NCBI GenBank assembly: GCA_963816545.1
Contig: CAWFLE010000003.1
Coordinates: 62,001-126,000 of the forward strand
Direction of reading: 5' to 3'
DNA: 64,000 nucleotides
Origin: Albimonas sp963816545
GTDB lineage: Bacteria; Pseudomonadota; Alphaproteobacteria; Rhodobacterales; Rhodobacteraceae
The notes under the pieces were generated by a model that worked only from the letters and a program-made list of their open reading frames with translations, was not told the origin of the DNA and searched no databases. The translations under genes and the position numbers were made by a program. Below, piece after piece: positions 38,993 to 48,497 of the stretch; the first letter of the stretch is position 1, and each line of letters begins with the position of its first letter.

Positions 38993-40315
38993 TCAGAGGC
39001 CCATCAGATCGTTGTAGGTCACGAACACCATCAGCAGGACCACCATCGCGAGCCCGAGGCCCGTCGCGGCCTCGGTCGCGCGTTCCCCCAGCGGGCGGCC
39101 GCGCAGCGCCTCGATGGCGTAGAAGACCAGGTGGCCGCCGTCGAGCACCGGCACCGGGAACAGGTTGATCATGCCGATGGAGGCCGAGATCATCGCGATC
39201 ATGCCGAGGAAGGTCACCACGCCCGCCGCCGACGCCTCGCCGGACAGCGAGGCGATCTTGATCGGGCCGCCGAGGCCGGAGCTGTCGGCCTCGCCGGTGA
39301 CGATGGCGCCCACGTAGGTCAGAGACATGGCGATGATGTCCCAGGTGCGCTGGGCGCCCACGCCGATCGCCTCGATGGGACCAGGGGTGCGGGCCTCCGG
39401 CCCGATCATGGGGATGGCGGTGATGCCGATGAGGGGGCGCATCTCCACCCCGTCGCGCCCGCGGGTGGGGTTCATCACCGGGGTAAGCGTCAGCTCCCGC
39501 TGGTCCGAGAGGCGGAGGGTGACCGGCTCGCCCGCCGAGGCGCCGACGATGCGCTGGAGGTCGGAGAAGGCGCGCACCTCCTCGCCGTCTATGGCGGCGA
39601 TGCGGTCGCCGGGGTGGAGGCCCGCCCGTTCCGCCGGGCTGTCGGGGCCGACGCCGCCCACCACGGGCGGGACCAGCGGGCCGGTCGAAAGGGCGAGCGT
39701 CTCGCCCCCGCGGCGCAGCGTGACCTCCACTGGGCCGGCGGGGTTCGCGTCATAGGCGCGGGCGATGTCGGAGAAGGTGGAGACCGCCTCGCCGCCTACG
39801 GTCAGGATCTCGTCGCCGGCGCGGAGAGGGAAGTCCCCGGCCGTCTCGGCCACCGTGCCCACCACGGGACGGTCGGAACCCACGCCGAGCGATAGGGCGA
39901 GGCCGGCATAGATCGCGATGGCGAGGATGAAGTTGAAGATCGGGCCGGCGGCGACGGTCAGCGCACGGCGCCAGAGCGCCGCGCCGGGGAAGGAGCGGGC
40001 CCGCTCCCGCTCATCCATCTCCGAGAGGGTCGAGAGGTCGGCCCGGGCGGAGGCGGCGTCCGAATCCCCGAGGAACTTTACGTAGCCCCCCAGCGGCAGG
40101 ACCGCCACGCGCCAGCGGGTGCCGCGCCGGTCATTCCAACCCCAGATCTCCTTGCCGAAGCCGATGGAGAAGACCTCGGAGTGTATCCCGCACCAGCGGG
40201 CCACGATGTAGTGGCCGAACTCATGGATGAAGACGACGACGCCGAGCACCACCAGGAAGGAGATGATCGTCCAGGCCGTGCCGAACACGCCGGTGAAGAG
40301 GGAGACCGCGTCCAT
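38993..40315 (-). CDS. rseP: Site-2 intramembrane metalloprotease RseP
   Basis: A 440-aa regulated intramembrane protease. HEFGH (H31, E32, H35) in the first helix supplies zinc ligands and LDGGHLVFY near 385 supplies the third. Two periplasmic PDZ domains are present (GDEILTVGGEAVSTF; GDRIAAIDGEEV). It would cleave anti-sigma factors or signal peptides in envelope stress. It ends the rpsB-to-rseP run; bamA, often next, is not present, and convergent hisN follows. Confidence 0.94.
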   Translation of the reverse strand: MDAVSLFTGVFGTAWTIISFLVVLGVVVFIHEFGHYIVARWCGIHSEVFSIGFGKEIWGWNDRRGTRWRVAVLPLGGYVKFLGDSDAASARADLSTLSEMDERERARSFPGAALWRRALTVAAGPIFNFILAIAIYAGLALSLGVGSDRPVVGTVAETAGDFPLRAGDEILTVGGEAVSTFSDIARAYDANPAGPVEVTLRRGGETLALSTGPLVPPVVGGVGPDSPAERAGLHPGDRIAAIDGEEVRAFSDLQRIVGASAGEPVTLRLSDQRELTLTPVMNPTRGRDGVEMRPLIGITAIPMIGPEARTPGPIEAIGVGAQRTWDIIAMSLTYVGAIVTGEADSSGLGGPIKIASLSGEASAAGVVTFLGMIAMISASIGMINLFPVPVLDGGHLVFYAIEALRGRPLGERATEAATGLGLAMVVLLMVFVTYNDLMGL

Positions 40316-40353
40316 GGGGACCTTTCGTGCGCCGGAGACTGAACGGCGTCAAA

Positions 40354-41547
40354 TTAAGCGAAAGCGGCCCCGTTTCCCAGACCCAAGCGCGTGATCTCCG
40401 CCTGCGCGAGGCGGCGCGCCTCGGCGTCCATGGCGAAGACCTCATGCAGGGCTTCGGGACGGGCGAAGGGGGCGAGGGCGGCGAGCACCCGCTCCACCAC
40501 CTCGGCCATTCCGAGGAAGGGGAGGCGGGCGTCCATGAACGCCTCCAGCGCCGCCTCCTTGGCGCCGTTCAGCGCGGCGCCGGCGAGCCCGCCCTGCTCC
40601 ATCGCCGCGCGTGCGAGGCGCAGGGCGGGGAAACGCGTCTCGTCCGGGGCGCGAAAATCCAGCCGGGCGAGGGCGGCGAGGTCCAGCCGCTCCACCGGCA
40701 GGGGCGCGCGGGCGGGCCAGTGGAAGGCGTAGCCGATGGCGTGACGCATGTCCGGGCGCCCGAGCTGCGCGAGCATGGCGCCGTCGGCGTAGGCGACGGC
40801 CGAGTGGACGATGGACTGAGGGTGGACGAGAACCTCGAGCTGGTCGGGGCGCAGGGCGAACAGGTGCTGCGCCTCGATCATCTCCAGCGCCTTGTTGAAC
40901 ATCGAGGCGCTGTCGATGGAGATGCGGGCGCCCATGTCCCAGTTGGGGTGCGCCACCGCTTCGGCAACAGTCGCGCGGGCCATCCGGTCAAGCGGCCAGT
41001 CGCGGAAGGGGCCGCCGGAGGCGGTCAGGATCACGCGCTCCAGCGCCGCGCGGTTGTCGCGGTCCAGCACCTGGAAGATGGCGTTGTGCTCCGAGTCCAC
41101 GGGCAGGAGCGTGGCGCCGGAGCGGGCGCAGGCGGCGAGGAACAGCTCTCCCGCGCAGACCAGCGCCTCCTTGTTGGCGAGCGCGAGGGTGGCGCCCTGC
41201 CCCGCCGCGGCCAGCGTGGGCGCGAGCCCGGCGGCGCCGACGATGGCGGCCATGCACCAGTCGGCGGGGCGAAGGGCGGCCTCGGTCACCGCCTCGTCGC
41301 CGGCGGCGACCTCGGTGGGCGTGCCGGCGAGGGCGTCCTTCAGCTCGGCGTAGCGGGCGGGATCGGCCGTGACGGCCAGCTCTGCGCGGAACTCCCGCGC
41401 GGCGGCGGCCAGCGCGGGAATGTTGTCGCGCCCCGTGAGGGCGACCACCTGCGCCGCGTCGCGACCGGCATGGCGCAGGATGTCCAGCGTGCTGGCGCCG
41501 ATGGAGCCGGTGGCGCCGAGCACGGTGACCCGGCGTGGGTTCACCAT
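40354..41547 (-). CDS. dxr: 1-deoxy-D-xylulose 5-phosphate reductoisomerase
   Basis: Second step of the MEP isoprenoid pathway; 397 aa. NADPH loop GATGSIGASTLDILR, the metal site LPVDSEHNAIFQ and the flap-near TASGGPF are all visible. The start overlaps the cdsA stop by 7 bp, implying coupling. Confidence 0.96.
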   Translation of the reverse strand: MVNPRRVTVLGATGSIGASTLDILRHAGRDAAQVVALTGRDNIPALAAAAREFRAELAVTADPARYAELKDALAGTPTEVAAGDEAVTEAALRPADWCMAAIVGAAGLAPTLAAAGQGATLALANKEALVCAGELFLAACARSGATLLPVDSEHNAIFQVLDRDNRAALERVILTASGGPFRDWPLDRMARATVAEAVAHPNWDMGARISIDSASMFNKALEMIEAQHLFALRPDQLEVLVHPQSIVHSAVAYADGAMLAQLGRPDMRHAIGYAFHWPARAPLPVERLDLAALARLDFRAPDETRFPALRLARAAMEQGGLAGAALNGAKEAALEAFMDARLPFLGMAEVVERVLAALAPFARPEALHEVFAMDAEARRLAQAEITRLGLGNGAAFA

Positions 41548-42374
41548 ATGAAGACCGATCGGCCGAGGCCGAAGGTCAGGAGCGCCGCCACGAGGCCCGC
41601 CGCGAGGAACCCGTCCAGCCGGTCCAGCAGCCCGCCATGCCCGGGCAGCAGCGCCGAGCTGTCCTTGACCCCCGCCCGGCGCTTCAGCGCGCTTTCGCCC
41701 AGGTCCCCGAGCTGGGAGACCGCGGCCATGACGCCGGAGACGATGGCCACCTCATGCACCCAGGTGCCCGTGGTGAAGGCCGAGAAGGCGGCCCCGGCGG
41801 CCATGGCCAGGATCACGCCGCCTATGGCGCCCGACCAGGTCTTGCCGGGGCTGACGGCGGGCCACAGCTTCGGACCGCCGAAGGTGCGGCCGAAGAAGTA
41901 GCCGCCGATATCCGCGGAGACCACGACCACGGCGACCCAGAGCACCGCCTCCCACCCGTAGAGCGTGTCGTTGCGCAGGCCGACGAAGGCCGCGCAGGCG
42001 AGCGCCACGTAGAGGGAGCCGGCGAGGGTGGAGACCTGCGCGAGCCGAGACTCCCGGCGCAGCAGCCACGCCGCCGGCAGCAGGCAGACCACCGCCCACA
42101 GCGCGCCCCAGCGATACGTCGCCCCTTCGGTCAACAGGCACGCGCCGACGCCCGCGACGGCCGCGAACACCGTCGCGAGGTCCGAGCGCGGGGCGGTCAT
42201 GCGCCGAAGCTCCCACGCCATGCCGCCGGCCAACGCGCCGGCGAAGATCGCCATCAGCCAGCCGCCCACGCCGACGGCGAGCGCCGCGGCCGCGACCATG
42301 ACGATGGCGGCGAGGGTGCGGGTCCTGAGGTCCGTGAAGCTGGACCCGGCCGGGCGGGGGAAGCGGCGGGCCAT
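41541..42374 (-). CDS. cdsA: Phosphatidate cytidylyltransferase
   Basis: Makes CDP-diacylglycerol; 277 aa with seven or eight hydrophobic helices. The CdsA signature is complete: GKTWSGAIGG, then SQLGDLGESALKRRAGVKDS and PGHGGLLDRLD. The start at 42374 (MARRFPRPAG) lies 5 bp after the uppS stop. Confidence 0.94.
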   Translation of the reverse strand: MARRFPRPAGSSFTDLRTRTLAAIVMVAAAALAVGVGGWLMAIFAGALAGGMAWELRRMTAPRSDLATVFAAVAGVGACLLTEGATYRWGALWAVVCLLPAAWLLRRESRLAQVSTLAGSLYVALACAAFVGLRNDTLYGWEAVLWVAVVVVSADIGGYFFGRTFGGPKLWPAVSPGKTWSGAIGGVILAMAAGAAFSAFTTGTWVHEVAIVSGVMAAVSQLGDLGESALKRRAGVKDSSALLPGHGGLLDRLDGFLAAGLVAALLTFGLGRSVFIW

Positions 42375-42378
42375 GGCG

Positions 42379-43149
42379 TCAGCCCACCGCGCCGAAGCGG
42401 CGCTGCCGCGTGGCGAATTCGTCCAGCGCGCGGGCCAGCACCTGCTCGGTGAATTCGGGCCAGCACTCCGGCACGAAGGCGTATTCGGCATAGGCCGACT
42501 GCCAGGGCAGGAAGTTGGAGGTCCGCATCTCGCCGGACGTGCGGATCACGAGGTCGGGGTCGGGGATGCCCTGCGTGTCCAGCGCCCCCTCCAGCCGCGC
42601 CGCGTCGATCTGCGCGGGATCGAGCCGGCCGGCTGCGACCTCGGCCGCCAGGCGGCGGGCGGCGGCGACGATCTCGTCCCGGCCGCCGTAGTTGATGGCG
42701 ATGGTGAGGTTGAGCTGGTCGTTCGCCGCCGTCTCGGCCTCCAGCTTGTTCATCTGCGCCGTAAGATCGGGGGCGAGCCGCGTGCGATCGCCGATGAAGC
42801 GCACCCGGGCGCCGCGCCGGCGAAGCTCCCGCCCCTCCTTGCGGATGTAGATGCGGAACAGGTTCATCAGGCCCTCGACCTCCTCGGTCGAGCGCTTCCA
42901 GTTCTCCGTCGAAAATGCGTAGAGCGTGAGCCACGAGACCCCGAGATCCGGCGACGCCTCCACGATCCGGCGCACGGTGTCGGCGCCCCGGCGATGCCCC
43001 GCAAGACGCGGCAGACCGCGGGCCTTCGCCCAGCGGCCGTTGCCGTCCATGATGATCGCCACATGACGCGGGCGATCGCCGCCGCCGGAGTCCCGCGCAG
43101 GCCCGGCGTCGACCGCCGTCGCGGGAAGGGGCGAGGTATTGAACATCAA
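42379..43149 (-). CDS. uppS: Isoprenyl (undecaprenyl diphosphate) synthase
   Basis: A cis-prenyltransferase of 256 aa that supplies the lipid carrier for peptidoglycan. HVAIIMDGNGRWAKARG contains the catalytic Asp. WLTLYAFSTENWKR, the INYGGRDEI segment and DLVIRTSGEMRTSNFLPWQSAYAE complete the family pattern. It is downstream of frr with a 54-bp gap. Confidence 0.95.
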   Translation of the reverse strand: MMFNTSPLPATAVDAGPARDSGGGDRPRHVAIIMDGNGRWAKARGLPRLAGHRRGADTVRRIVEASPDLGVSWLTLYAFSTENWKRSTEEVEGLMNLFRIYIRKEGRELRRRGARVRFIGDRTRLAPDLTAQMNKLEAETAANDQLNLTIAINYGGRDEIVAAARRLAAEVAAGRLDPAQIDAARLEGALDTQGIPDPDLVIRTSGEMRTSNFLPWQSAYAEYAFVPECWPEFTEQVLARALDEFATRQRRFGAVG

Positions 43150-43203
43150 CGTCTCCTTCGGCGCCGGAGGGCGTCCGGGCCGGGGTCCTGCGGGAGCGCC
43201 CGC

Positions 43204-43767
43204 TCAGACCTGCATGATCTCTTCCTGCTTCGCATCCAGCGCGGCGTCGATCTTCCTGATCGCGGCGTCCGTCAGGGCCTGGATCTCGTCCGTGTAGACC
43301 TTGCCGTCGTCTTCGCTCAGCCCGTCGTTGCGGGCCTTCTTGACCATGTCCATACCATCGCGGCGCACGTTGCGGACCGCAACCTTCGCCTGCTCGGCAT
43401 ACTGGCCGGCGACCTTGGCGAGCTCGCGGCGCCGCTCCTCGTTCAGCTCGGGGATCGGCAGGCGGATCAGGGTGCCGTCCACGACCGGGTTCAGGCCAAG
43501 GCCGGACTTGCGGATCGCCTTCTCCACCTTCCCCACCAGGGACTTGTCCCAGATGGCCAGCGTGATCATCCGCGGCTCGGGGACGTTCACCGTGCCCACC
43601 TGGTTGATCGGCGTGTCGGCGCCGTAGGCGTCCACCGTCACCGGATCCAGCATGGAGGCGGAGGCGCGGCCGGTCCGCAGGGACGCGTAATCCGTCTTCA
43701 GCGACGCCAGCGCGCCGTCCATGCGTCGTTCCACGTCGTCGATATCGACTTCGATGTCATCGCTCAT
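43204..43767 (-). CDS. frr: Ribosome recycling factor
   Basis: 187 aa, near the usual 185. RTGRASASMLDPVTVDAYG, IPELNEERRRELAKVAGQYAEQAKV and the C-terminal IRKIDAALDAKQEEIMQV match RRF. It splits post-termination ribosomes with EF-G. It follows pyrH in the same run. Confidence 0.96.
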   Translation of the reverse strand: MSDDIEVDIDDVERRMDGALASLKTDYASLRTGRASASMLDPVTVDAYGADTPINQVGTVNVPEPRMITLAIWDKSLVGKVEKAIRKSGLGLNPVVDGTLIRLPIPELNEERRRELAKVAGQYAEQAKVAVRNVRRDGMDMVKKARNDGLSEDDGKVYTDEIQALTDAAIRKIDAALDAKQEEIMQV

Positions 43768-43806
43768 GGATGTTCCCTCCGGGGGCGGCGCCGCGCATCC
43801 TGCCCC

Positions 43807-44547
43807 TCACGCTTGCTCGACAATGGTGAATTTTCCGCGACCGCTCAAGACCTCGGCGAAGCCGCCCGAGGCGTGGAGGCTGAACACGATCAGCGGCAGG
43901 TTGTTGTCCCGCGCCAGCGCGATGGCCGAGGCGTCCATCACCTTGAGGTTCTTCACCAGCACCTCGTCATAGGTGATCCGCTCGTATTTCTTGGCGTGGG
44001 GGTCCAGCTTGGGGTCGGCGGTGTAGACGCCGTCCACTTGGGTCCCCTTGAGGATGGCGCCGCAGTTCATCTCCATCGCCCGCAGCGTCGCGGCGGTGTC
44101 GGTGGTGAAATACGGGTTGCCCGTGCCGGCCGCGAAGATGCACACGCGCCCCTTCTCCAGGTGCCGGATGGCGCGGCGGCGGATGTAGGGCTCGCAGATC
44201 TGATCCATGGGAATGGCCGAGATCACGCGGGTGTGGACCTTCAGATCCTCCAGCGCCGACTGCATGCCCAGCGCGTTCATCACCGTCGCCAGCATCCCCA
44301 TGTAGTCGGCCGAGGCCCGCTCCATCCCCTGCGCCGAGCCCTGGAGCCCGCGGAAGATGTTGCCCCCGCCGATCACGAGGCACACCTCCACGCCCAGATC
44401 GTGAACCGACTTCACCTCCTGCGCGATGCGCTGGACCGTCGGGGGGTGCAGGCCGAAGCCCTGATCCCCCATCAGCGCCTCGCCCGAGATCTTGAGCATC
44501 ACGCGCGGGTAGAGGAGCGGGGCGGGCGTGTGGGCGGCCTCGGTCAT
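43807..44547 (-). CDS. pyrH: UMP kinase
   Basis: 246 aa, amino-acid-kinase fold. VMLKISGEALMG, the glycine loop VIGGGNIFRG, and FAAGTGNPYFTTDTAATLRA are diagnostic. The ATG at 44547 follows ACAGGAGAG. It is separated from its usual upstream neighbour tsf by the histidine kinase gene. Confidence 0.96.
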   Translation of the reverse strand: MTEAAHTPAPLLYPRVMLKISGEALMGDQGFGLHPPTVQRIAQEVKSVHDLGVEVCLVIGGGNIFRGLQGSAQGMERASADYMGMLATVMNALGMQSALEDLKVHTRVISAIPMDQICEPYIRRRAIRHLEKGRVCIFAAGTGNPYFTTDTAATLRAMEMNCGAILKGTQVDGVYTADPKLDPHAKKYERITYDEVLVKNLKVMDASAIALARDNNLPLIVFSLHASGGFAEVLSGRGKFTIVEQA

Positions 44548-44620
44548 GCGCGAGTCTCTCCTGTCGGCGGGCGGGCGCAATCTGTCGGAAGGGGCCCGCT
44601 CTTGCAAGGCTCGGGCGCGG

Positions 44621-45769
44621 TCAGGCCTCTTCGGGGCGCAGACGCTCCACGAGGACGGTCAGGCGGTAGAACAGGCCCTCGGCCCGAACCTCGCGCAGCG
44701 CCTCGCCCCCGAGCTGGGCGGGAACGGCGCGCTCGAGCAGCAGGCTGCCGAAGCCCGTGCGCCCGTCGGGATCCCGGGGGACCGCCGGCGCGCCGCTCTC
44801 GCGCCAGATCAGCTCCAGCGTCTCGCTCTCCCCTTCGCCCGACAGGGTCCAGGTCAGGTCCACCCGCCCCTCGGCAGACGCAAGCGCGCCGTGCTTCACG
44901 GCGTTGGTCGCGAGCTCGTGCATCGCCAGCGCCAGCTGCTGCGCCGCCTCCCCCTGGACCTGGAGCGGCGGGCCCTCGATGCGGATGCGGTCGGGATAGG
45001 CCTTCCGGTAGGGATCGAGCTGCGACTCGACCACCAGCGACAGCTCCCCCACCTCGCGGTCGCCGCGGCGGACCAGCGTCTCGGTCGCGTTGGCGAGCGC
45101 CGAGAGACGCTCGCCGAAACGCTCGATGAAGGCGTCCTTGTCGGCCGCATGACGGGCGGTCTGCCGGGCCAGCGCCTGCACCACAGTGAGCAGGTTCTTG
45201 CCGCGATGCGCCGTCTCCCGGACCACGACCGAGAGATGGGCGTTGGCCTCCTCCAGCTCCGCGGTCCGCCGGGCGACCTTCTCCTCGAGCTGGTCGCGGG
45301 TCTCCCGCAGCTCGGCGGCGGTGCGCTCATGGGCGGCGAGCGCCTCGCGCAGGCCGTCGTTGGCGGCCTGGAGCTGGCTGGGGCTGGGGATCTGCGCGAG
45401 CTTCGGGACCAGCGGGAACAGCAGCGCAGCCGTGGTGAGCGACACCAGCGCCGTCATCAGCTTCACCGCCGCCAGTTCCACGTAAATCGGCGTCCACAGC
45501 GTGAAGAACGACAGCAGGTGCGTCAGCCCGCAGAGCAGGATGAACGAGGCGAAGAGGACGACGAGGTGGTTGTAGCCCAGCCCCGGCCGAAGCCGGATGA
45601 AGCGCATCAGCGCGAAGGGGATCGCCGAATAGGCCAGGAAGATCAGGACGTCGGAGCCGCCGTAGACCAGGATGAGCAGAGGATGCCAAAGCAGGCAGTA
45701 CCCGTGGGGCATGTATCCGCTGTCAGACAGGTACTCCAGCACCAGGCGCCCCTCCAGCCTCGCCCGCAC
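44621..45769 (-). CDS. HWE-type histidine kinase with ethylene-receptor-like membrane domain
   Basis: A 382-aa sensor kinase; GTG start at 45769. Residues ~28-122 form three hydrophobic helices similar to the plant ETR1 ethylene-binding domain: SDVLIFLAYSAIPFAL (D40) and FASFILLCGLTHLLSFF (C80, H84). D40-C80-H84 has the same spacing as ETR1 D25-C65-H69, the Cu(I)-site residues. A coiled coil (135-180) leads to the HisKA_2/HWE core: ETAHRGKNLL (H188), HELATNAVKHGAL (N box) and IWRES (W-x-E). No receiver domain or cognate regulator is adjacent. Its place between tsf and pyrH is unusual. Confidence 0.87.
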   Translation of the reverse strand: MRARLEGRLVLEYLSDSGYMPHGYCLLWHPLLILVYGGSDVLIFLAYSAIPFALMRFIRLRPGLGYNHLVVLFASFILLCGLTHLLSFFTLWTPIYVELAAVKLMTALVSLTTAALLFPLVPKLAQIPSPSQLQAANDGLREALAAHERTAAELRETRDQLEEKVARRTAELEEANAHLSVVVRETAHRGKNLLTVVQALARQTARHAADKDAFIERFGERLSALANATETLVRRGDREVGELSLVVESQLDPYRKAYPDRIRIEGPPLQVQGEAAQQLALAMHELATNAVKHGALASAEGRVDLTWTLSGEGESETLELIWRESGAPAVPRDPDGRTGFGSLLLERAVPAQLGGEALREVRAEGLFYRLTVLVERLRPEEA

Positions 45770-45907
45770 GCGGGGATTTCCTCAACCGCCGCCGGCGGGC
45801 GCCGGCCCCCCCGGACCCTTGCAGCCTCGAATTGCAGGTTTATCCGGCCTTCATGCCGCACGCCAACAGCTTTTCCGCCGGGCCGCCGAGCGCGTGCCCG
45901 AAACGGC

Positions 45908-45935
45908 GACGACGGGCCGCTGAGGGCCCGCCGTC
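45908..45935 (-). terminator. Terminator after tsf
   Basis: CGGGCC/GGCCCG inner stem with GACG/CGTC-type outer pairs and one mismatch, 23 nt past the tsf stop. Confidence 0.5.
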
Positions 45936-45957
45936 AGTTCCGCAACGTGGAATGGGA

Positions 45958-46851
45958 TCAGGCGCCGGCGGCCTTCGCGACCTCGGCGGCGAAGTCCTCC
46001 TGCTCCTTCTCGATGCCCTCGCCGACCTCGACGCGGGCGAAGCCCACGACCTCGATGTCGGCGCCCGCCTCCTTCACCGCCTTCTCGACGGAGAGGTCGG
46101 GATTGATGACGAAGGCCTGCTTCAGGAGGCACACCTCCTGGAAGAACTTGTTCAGGCGGCCGACGATCATCTTCTCGATGACGTTGTCGGGCTTGCCGGA
46201 CTCGCGCGCCTGCTCGGTCAGCACCTGCTTCTCGCGCTCCACCAGCGCGGGGTCGAGGTCGGCCTCGGACAGGGACGCCGGGTTGGTGGCCGCCACGTGC
46301 ATGGCGACCTGCTTGCCGATCGTCTCCATCGCCGCCCGGTCGGAGCCCTTGAGCGCCACCAGCACGCCGATCTTGCCCATGTTGGGCGCGGCCGCGTTGT
46401 GGACGTAGGAGGCGACCACGTCGCCCTCCAGCGCGGACATGCGGCGCACCGACATGTTCTCGCCGATGGTGGCGACCTTGTCGGTCACGGTCTCCGCCAC
46501 CGTCTTGCCGCCCATGTCGGCCGCGAGCAGCGCGTCGAGGTTCGGCTGCCCCATCGCCACCTGCGCGATGTCGCCGACCATCTTCTGGAAGTCCGCGTTG
46601 CGCGCGACGAAGTCGGTCTCGGAGTTGACCTCGACGGCCACGCCGCGCCCGCCCTCGGCGGCGACGACCACCAGGCCCTCGGCCGCCGTGCGGCCAGACT
46701 TCTTCGCGGCCTTCGCGAGGCCCTTGGTCCGCAGCCAGTCGACCGCGGCCTCCATGTTCCCGTCGTTCTCGACCAGGGCCTTCTTCGCGTCCATCATGCC
46801 CGCGCCGGTCTGGTCGCGGAGCTCCTTCACCATCGCAGCGGTGATCGCCAT
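45958..46851 (-). CDS. tsf: Elongation factor Ts
   Basis: 297 aa. It has the TDVGKALR-type N-terminal domain with TGAGMMDAKKALVENDGNMEAAVDWLR, and the core SETDFVARNADFQ. It is the nucleotide exchange factor for EF-Tu. The start MAITAAMV follows CCAAGGAGAAAG. It is co-transcribed after rpsB. Confidence 0.97.
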   Translation of the reverse strand: MAITAAMVKELRDQTGAGMMDAKKALVENDGNMEAAVDWLRTKGLAKAAKKSGRTAAEGLVVVAAEGGRGVAVEVNSETDFVARNADFQKMVGDIAQVAMGQPNLDALLAADMGGKTVAETVTDKVATIGENMSVRRMSALEGDVVASYVHNAAAPNMGKIGVLVALKGSDRAAMETIGKQVAMHVAATNPASLSEADLDPALVEREKQVLTEQARESGKPDNVIEKMIVGRLNKFFQEVCLLKQAFVINPDLSVEKAVKEAGADIEVVGFARVEVGEGIEKEQEDFAAEVAKAAGA

Positions 46852-46989
46852 GAGCTTTCTCCTTGGAATCGCGGCTCCCGGCCCGGTCTGGCGCCGCGTG
46901 CTCCGCGCGCCGCCCGGTCCGGGGGCTGTCTTCGATGCGACGCCCTTCGCGTCAAGCGCGCAGGGCGTCATCCGATCGTCATGCGGGCG

Positions 46990-47772
46990 TCAGCCCTGGG
47001 CCTGCTCCTCGGCGGGCGCCTCTTCCAGCGCCTCCTCGTAGGGCACGTCCTCCATCTCGCCCATGTCGAAGCCCGACTCGCCCATAGCCGCGGCCATGCC
47101 GTCGAGCGCCGCGCGGGCGGCGAGATCGCAGTAGAGCGAGATCGCGCGCGAGGCGTCGTCGTTGCCCGGGATCGGGTAGGCGATGCCGGACGGATCCGAG
47201 TTCGAATCGAGGACCGCCACCACGGGGATGCCGAGCTTGTTCGCCTCGGCGACTGCAAGCTGCTCCTTGTTGGTGTCGATCACGAAGATCAGGTCGGGGA
47301 CGCCGCCCATCTCCCGGATCCCGCCGAGCGAGGCGTTCAGCTTGTCGCGCTCGCGCTCCAGGCTCAGACGCTCGCGCTTGGTGAAGCCGCCGGCGCCGTT
47401 CTCGAAGGTCTCGTCCAGCCGGCGCAGACGGTCGATGGAGTTCGACACCGTCTTCCAGTTGGTGAGCGTGCCGCCGAGCCAGCGGTGGTTCATGTAATAC
47501 TGGGCGCAGCGCTCGGCCGCCTCGGACAGCGGCTGCTGCGCGGCGCGCTTGGTGCCCACGAACAGCACGCGGCCGCCCTTGGCCACGGTGTCGCGGATCG
47601 CCTGCAGCGCCGCGTCGAGCAGCGGCGAGGTCTGCGTGAGGTCCATGATGTGGACGCCGTTGCGGGACCCGTAGATGTAGGGGCCCATCTTCGGGTTCCA
47701 GCGGTGGGTCTGGTGGCCGAAGTGCACGCCCGCTTCAAGAAGCTGGCGCAGGGAGAACTCAGGCAGAGCCAT
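46990..47772 (-). CDS. rpsB: 30S ribosomal protein S2
   Basis: 260 aa. LLEAGVHFGHQTHRWNPKMGPYIYG, RWLGGTLTNWKTV and IPVVAVLDSNSDP are typical of S2. An acidic C-terminal extension (EEALEEAPAEEQAQG) is common in alphaproteobacteria. The ATG at 47772 is followed by a complete N-terminus. Confidence 0.97.
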   Translation of the reverse strand: MALPEFSLRQLLEAGVHFGHQTHRWNPKMGPYIYGSRNGVHIMDLTQTSPLLDAALQAIRDTVAKGGRVLFVGTKRAAQQPLSEAAERCAQYYMNHRWLGGTLTNWKTVSNSIDRLRRLDETFENGAGGFTKRERLSLERERDKLNASLGGIREMGGVPDLIFVIDTNKEQLAVAEANKLGIPVVAVLDSNSDPSGIAYPIPGNDDASRAISLYCDLAARAALDGMAAAMGESGFDMGEMEDVPYEEALEEAPAEEQAQG

Positions 47773-47934
47773 GGTCGTTGTCCTTTCCGGTTTTCGCCTC
47801 TGCGGGGGATAGGGCTTGCGCCCAACCGGAGGACCTGCCGGGATGTCTCCCCGGCCGGCCCGATCCCCGCATGCGGATTGAGTGGCGCGCCCCTTGCACC
47901 TCCGGGCGGCCCGAGTCAAGCGCGGGAGGTTCCC

Positions 47935-48405
47935 ATGACGGCCGACGCGGCGCCGTTTCCCAGCCACCGGAAGGTGGCGCCCCTGCGCGACGGGGACCTG
48001 AGCCTGGAGGTGGAGACCCTCCAGCGCGCGCAGGATTCCCCTTGGGGGGCGCCCGGCTACCGCTTCGCCATGCGGGTGGACGGGGTGCGGGCGGGGGGTC
48101 TCGGACTTCGCCTCGGGTGGGAGGAGGTGCTGACCCGCTACGCCGGGCATGTCGGCTATGGCGTGCGGCCGCGCTACAGGGGACGGGGCCTCGCCGGCCG
48201 GGCGGTGCGGCTGGTCCTGCCGCTCGCGCGCCTCCACGGGCTGGACCCCTTGTGGATCACCTGCTCGCCCGACAATCCCGCCTCGCGTCGGGTGCTGGAG
48301 CGGCTGGGCGCGGAGTACGTGGAGACGGTGGAGCTGCCGCCCTCCTACGCCCGCCTCACCAACAACGAGACGCACAAGATGCGCTTCCGCCTGCCGCTCC
48401 CCTGA
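47935..48405 (+). CDS. GNAT family N-acetyltransferase
   Basis: A 156-aa protein divergent from rpsB. The GNAT acetyl-CoA loop is GVRPRYRGRGLAGRAV (near 81), followed by WITCSPDNPASRRVLERLGAEYVETVELP. This pattern resembles tagatose/streptothricin-type acetyltransferases of the DUF-like family, but the substrate is unknown. GGGAGGTTCCC precedes the ATG. Confidence 0.85.
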   Translation: MTADAAPFPSHRKVAPLRDGDLSLEVETLQRAQDSPWGAPGYRFAMRVDGVRAGGLGLRLGWEEVLTRYAGHVGYGVRPRYRGRGLAGRAVRLVLPLARLHGLDPLWITCSPDNPASRRVLERLGAEYVETVELPPSYARLTNNETHKMRFRLPLP

Positions 48406-48437
48406 GGGGCGGCGCAGACGGCCCTCTCCTCCTGAAG

Positions 48438-48497
48438 GCCGCGCGCAGGCGCGGCCTGAGGCATGAACCGGCCCGCGCCTGCGCGGGCGCCGCGTCG
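48438..48497. repeat. Two-hairpin repeat, copy 1
   Basis: Stem CCGCGC-GCAG-GCGCGG at 48439-48454 and stem GCCCGCGC-CT-GCGCGGGC at 48471-48488, then GCCGCGTCG. It aligns with 54475-54533. Confidence 0.75.

Noticed and set aside
42028..45129. A 1033-codon + strand frame opposite cdsA-uppS-frr-pyrH-kinase
   Set aside because: It runs antisense through five well-identified genes and has only compositional residues.
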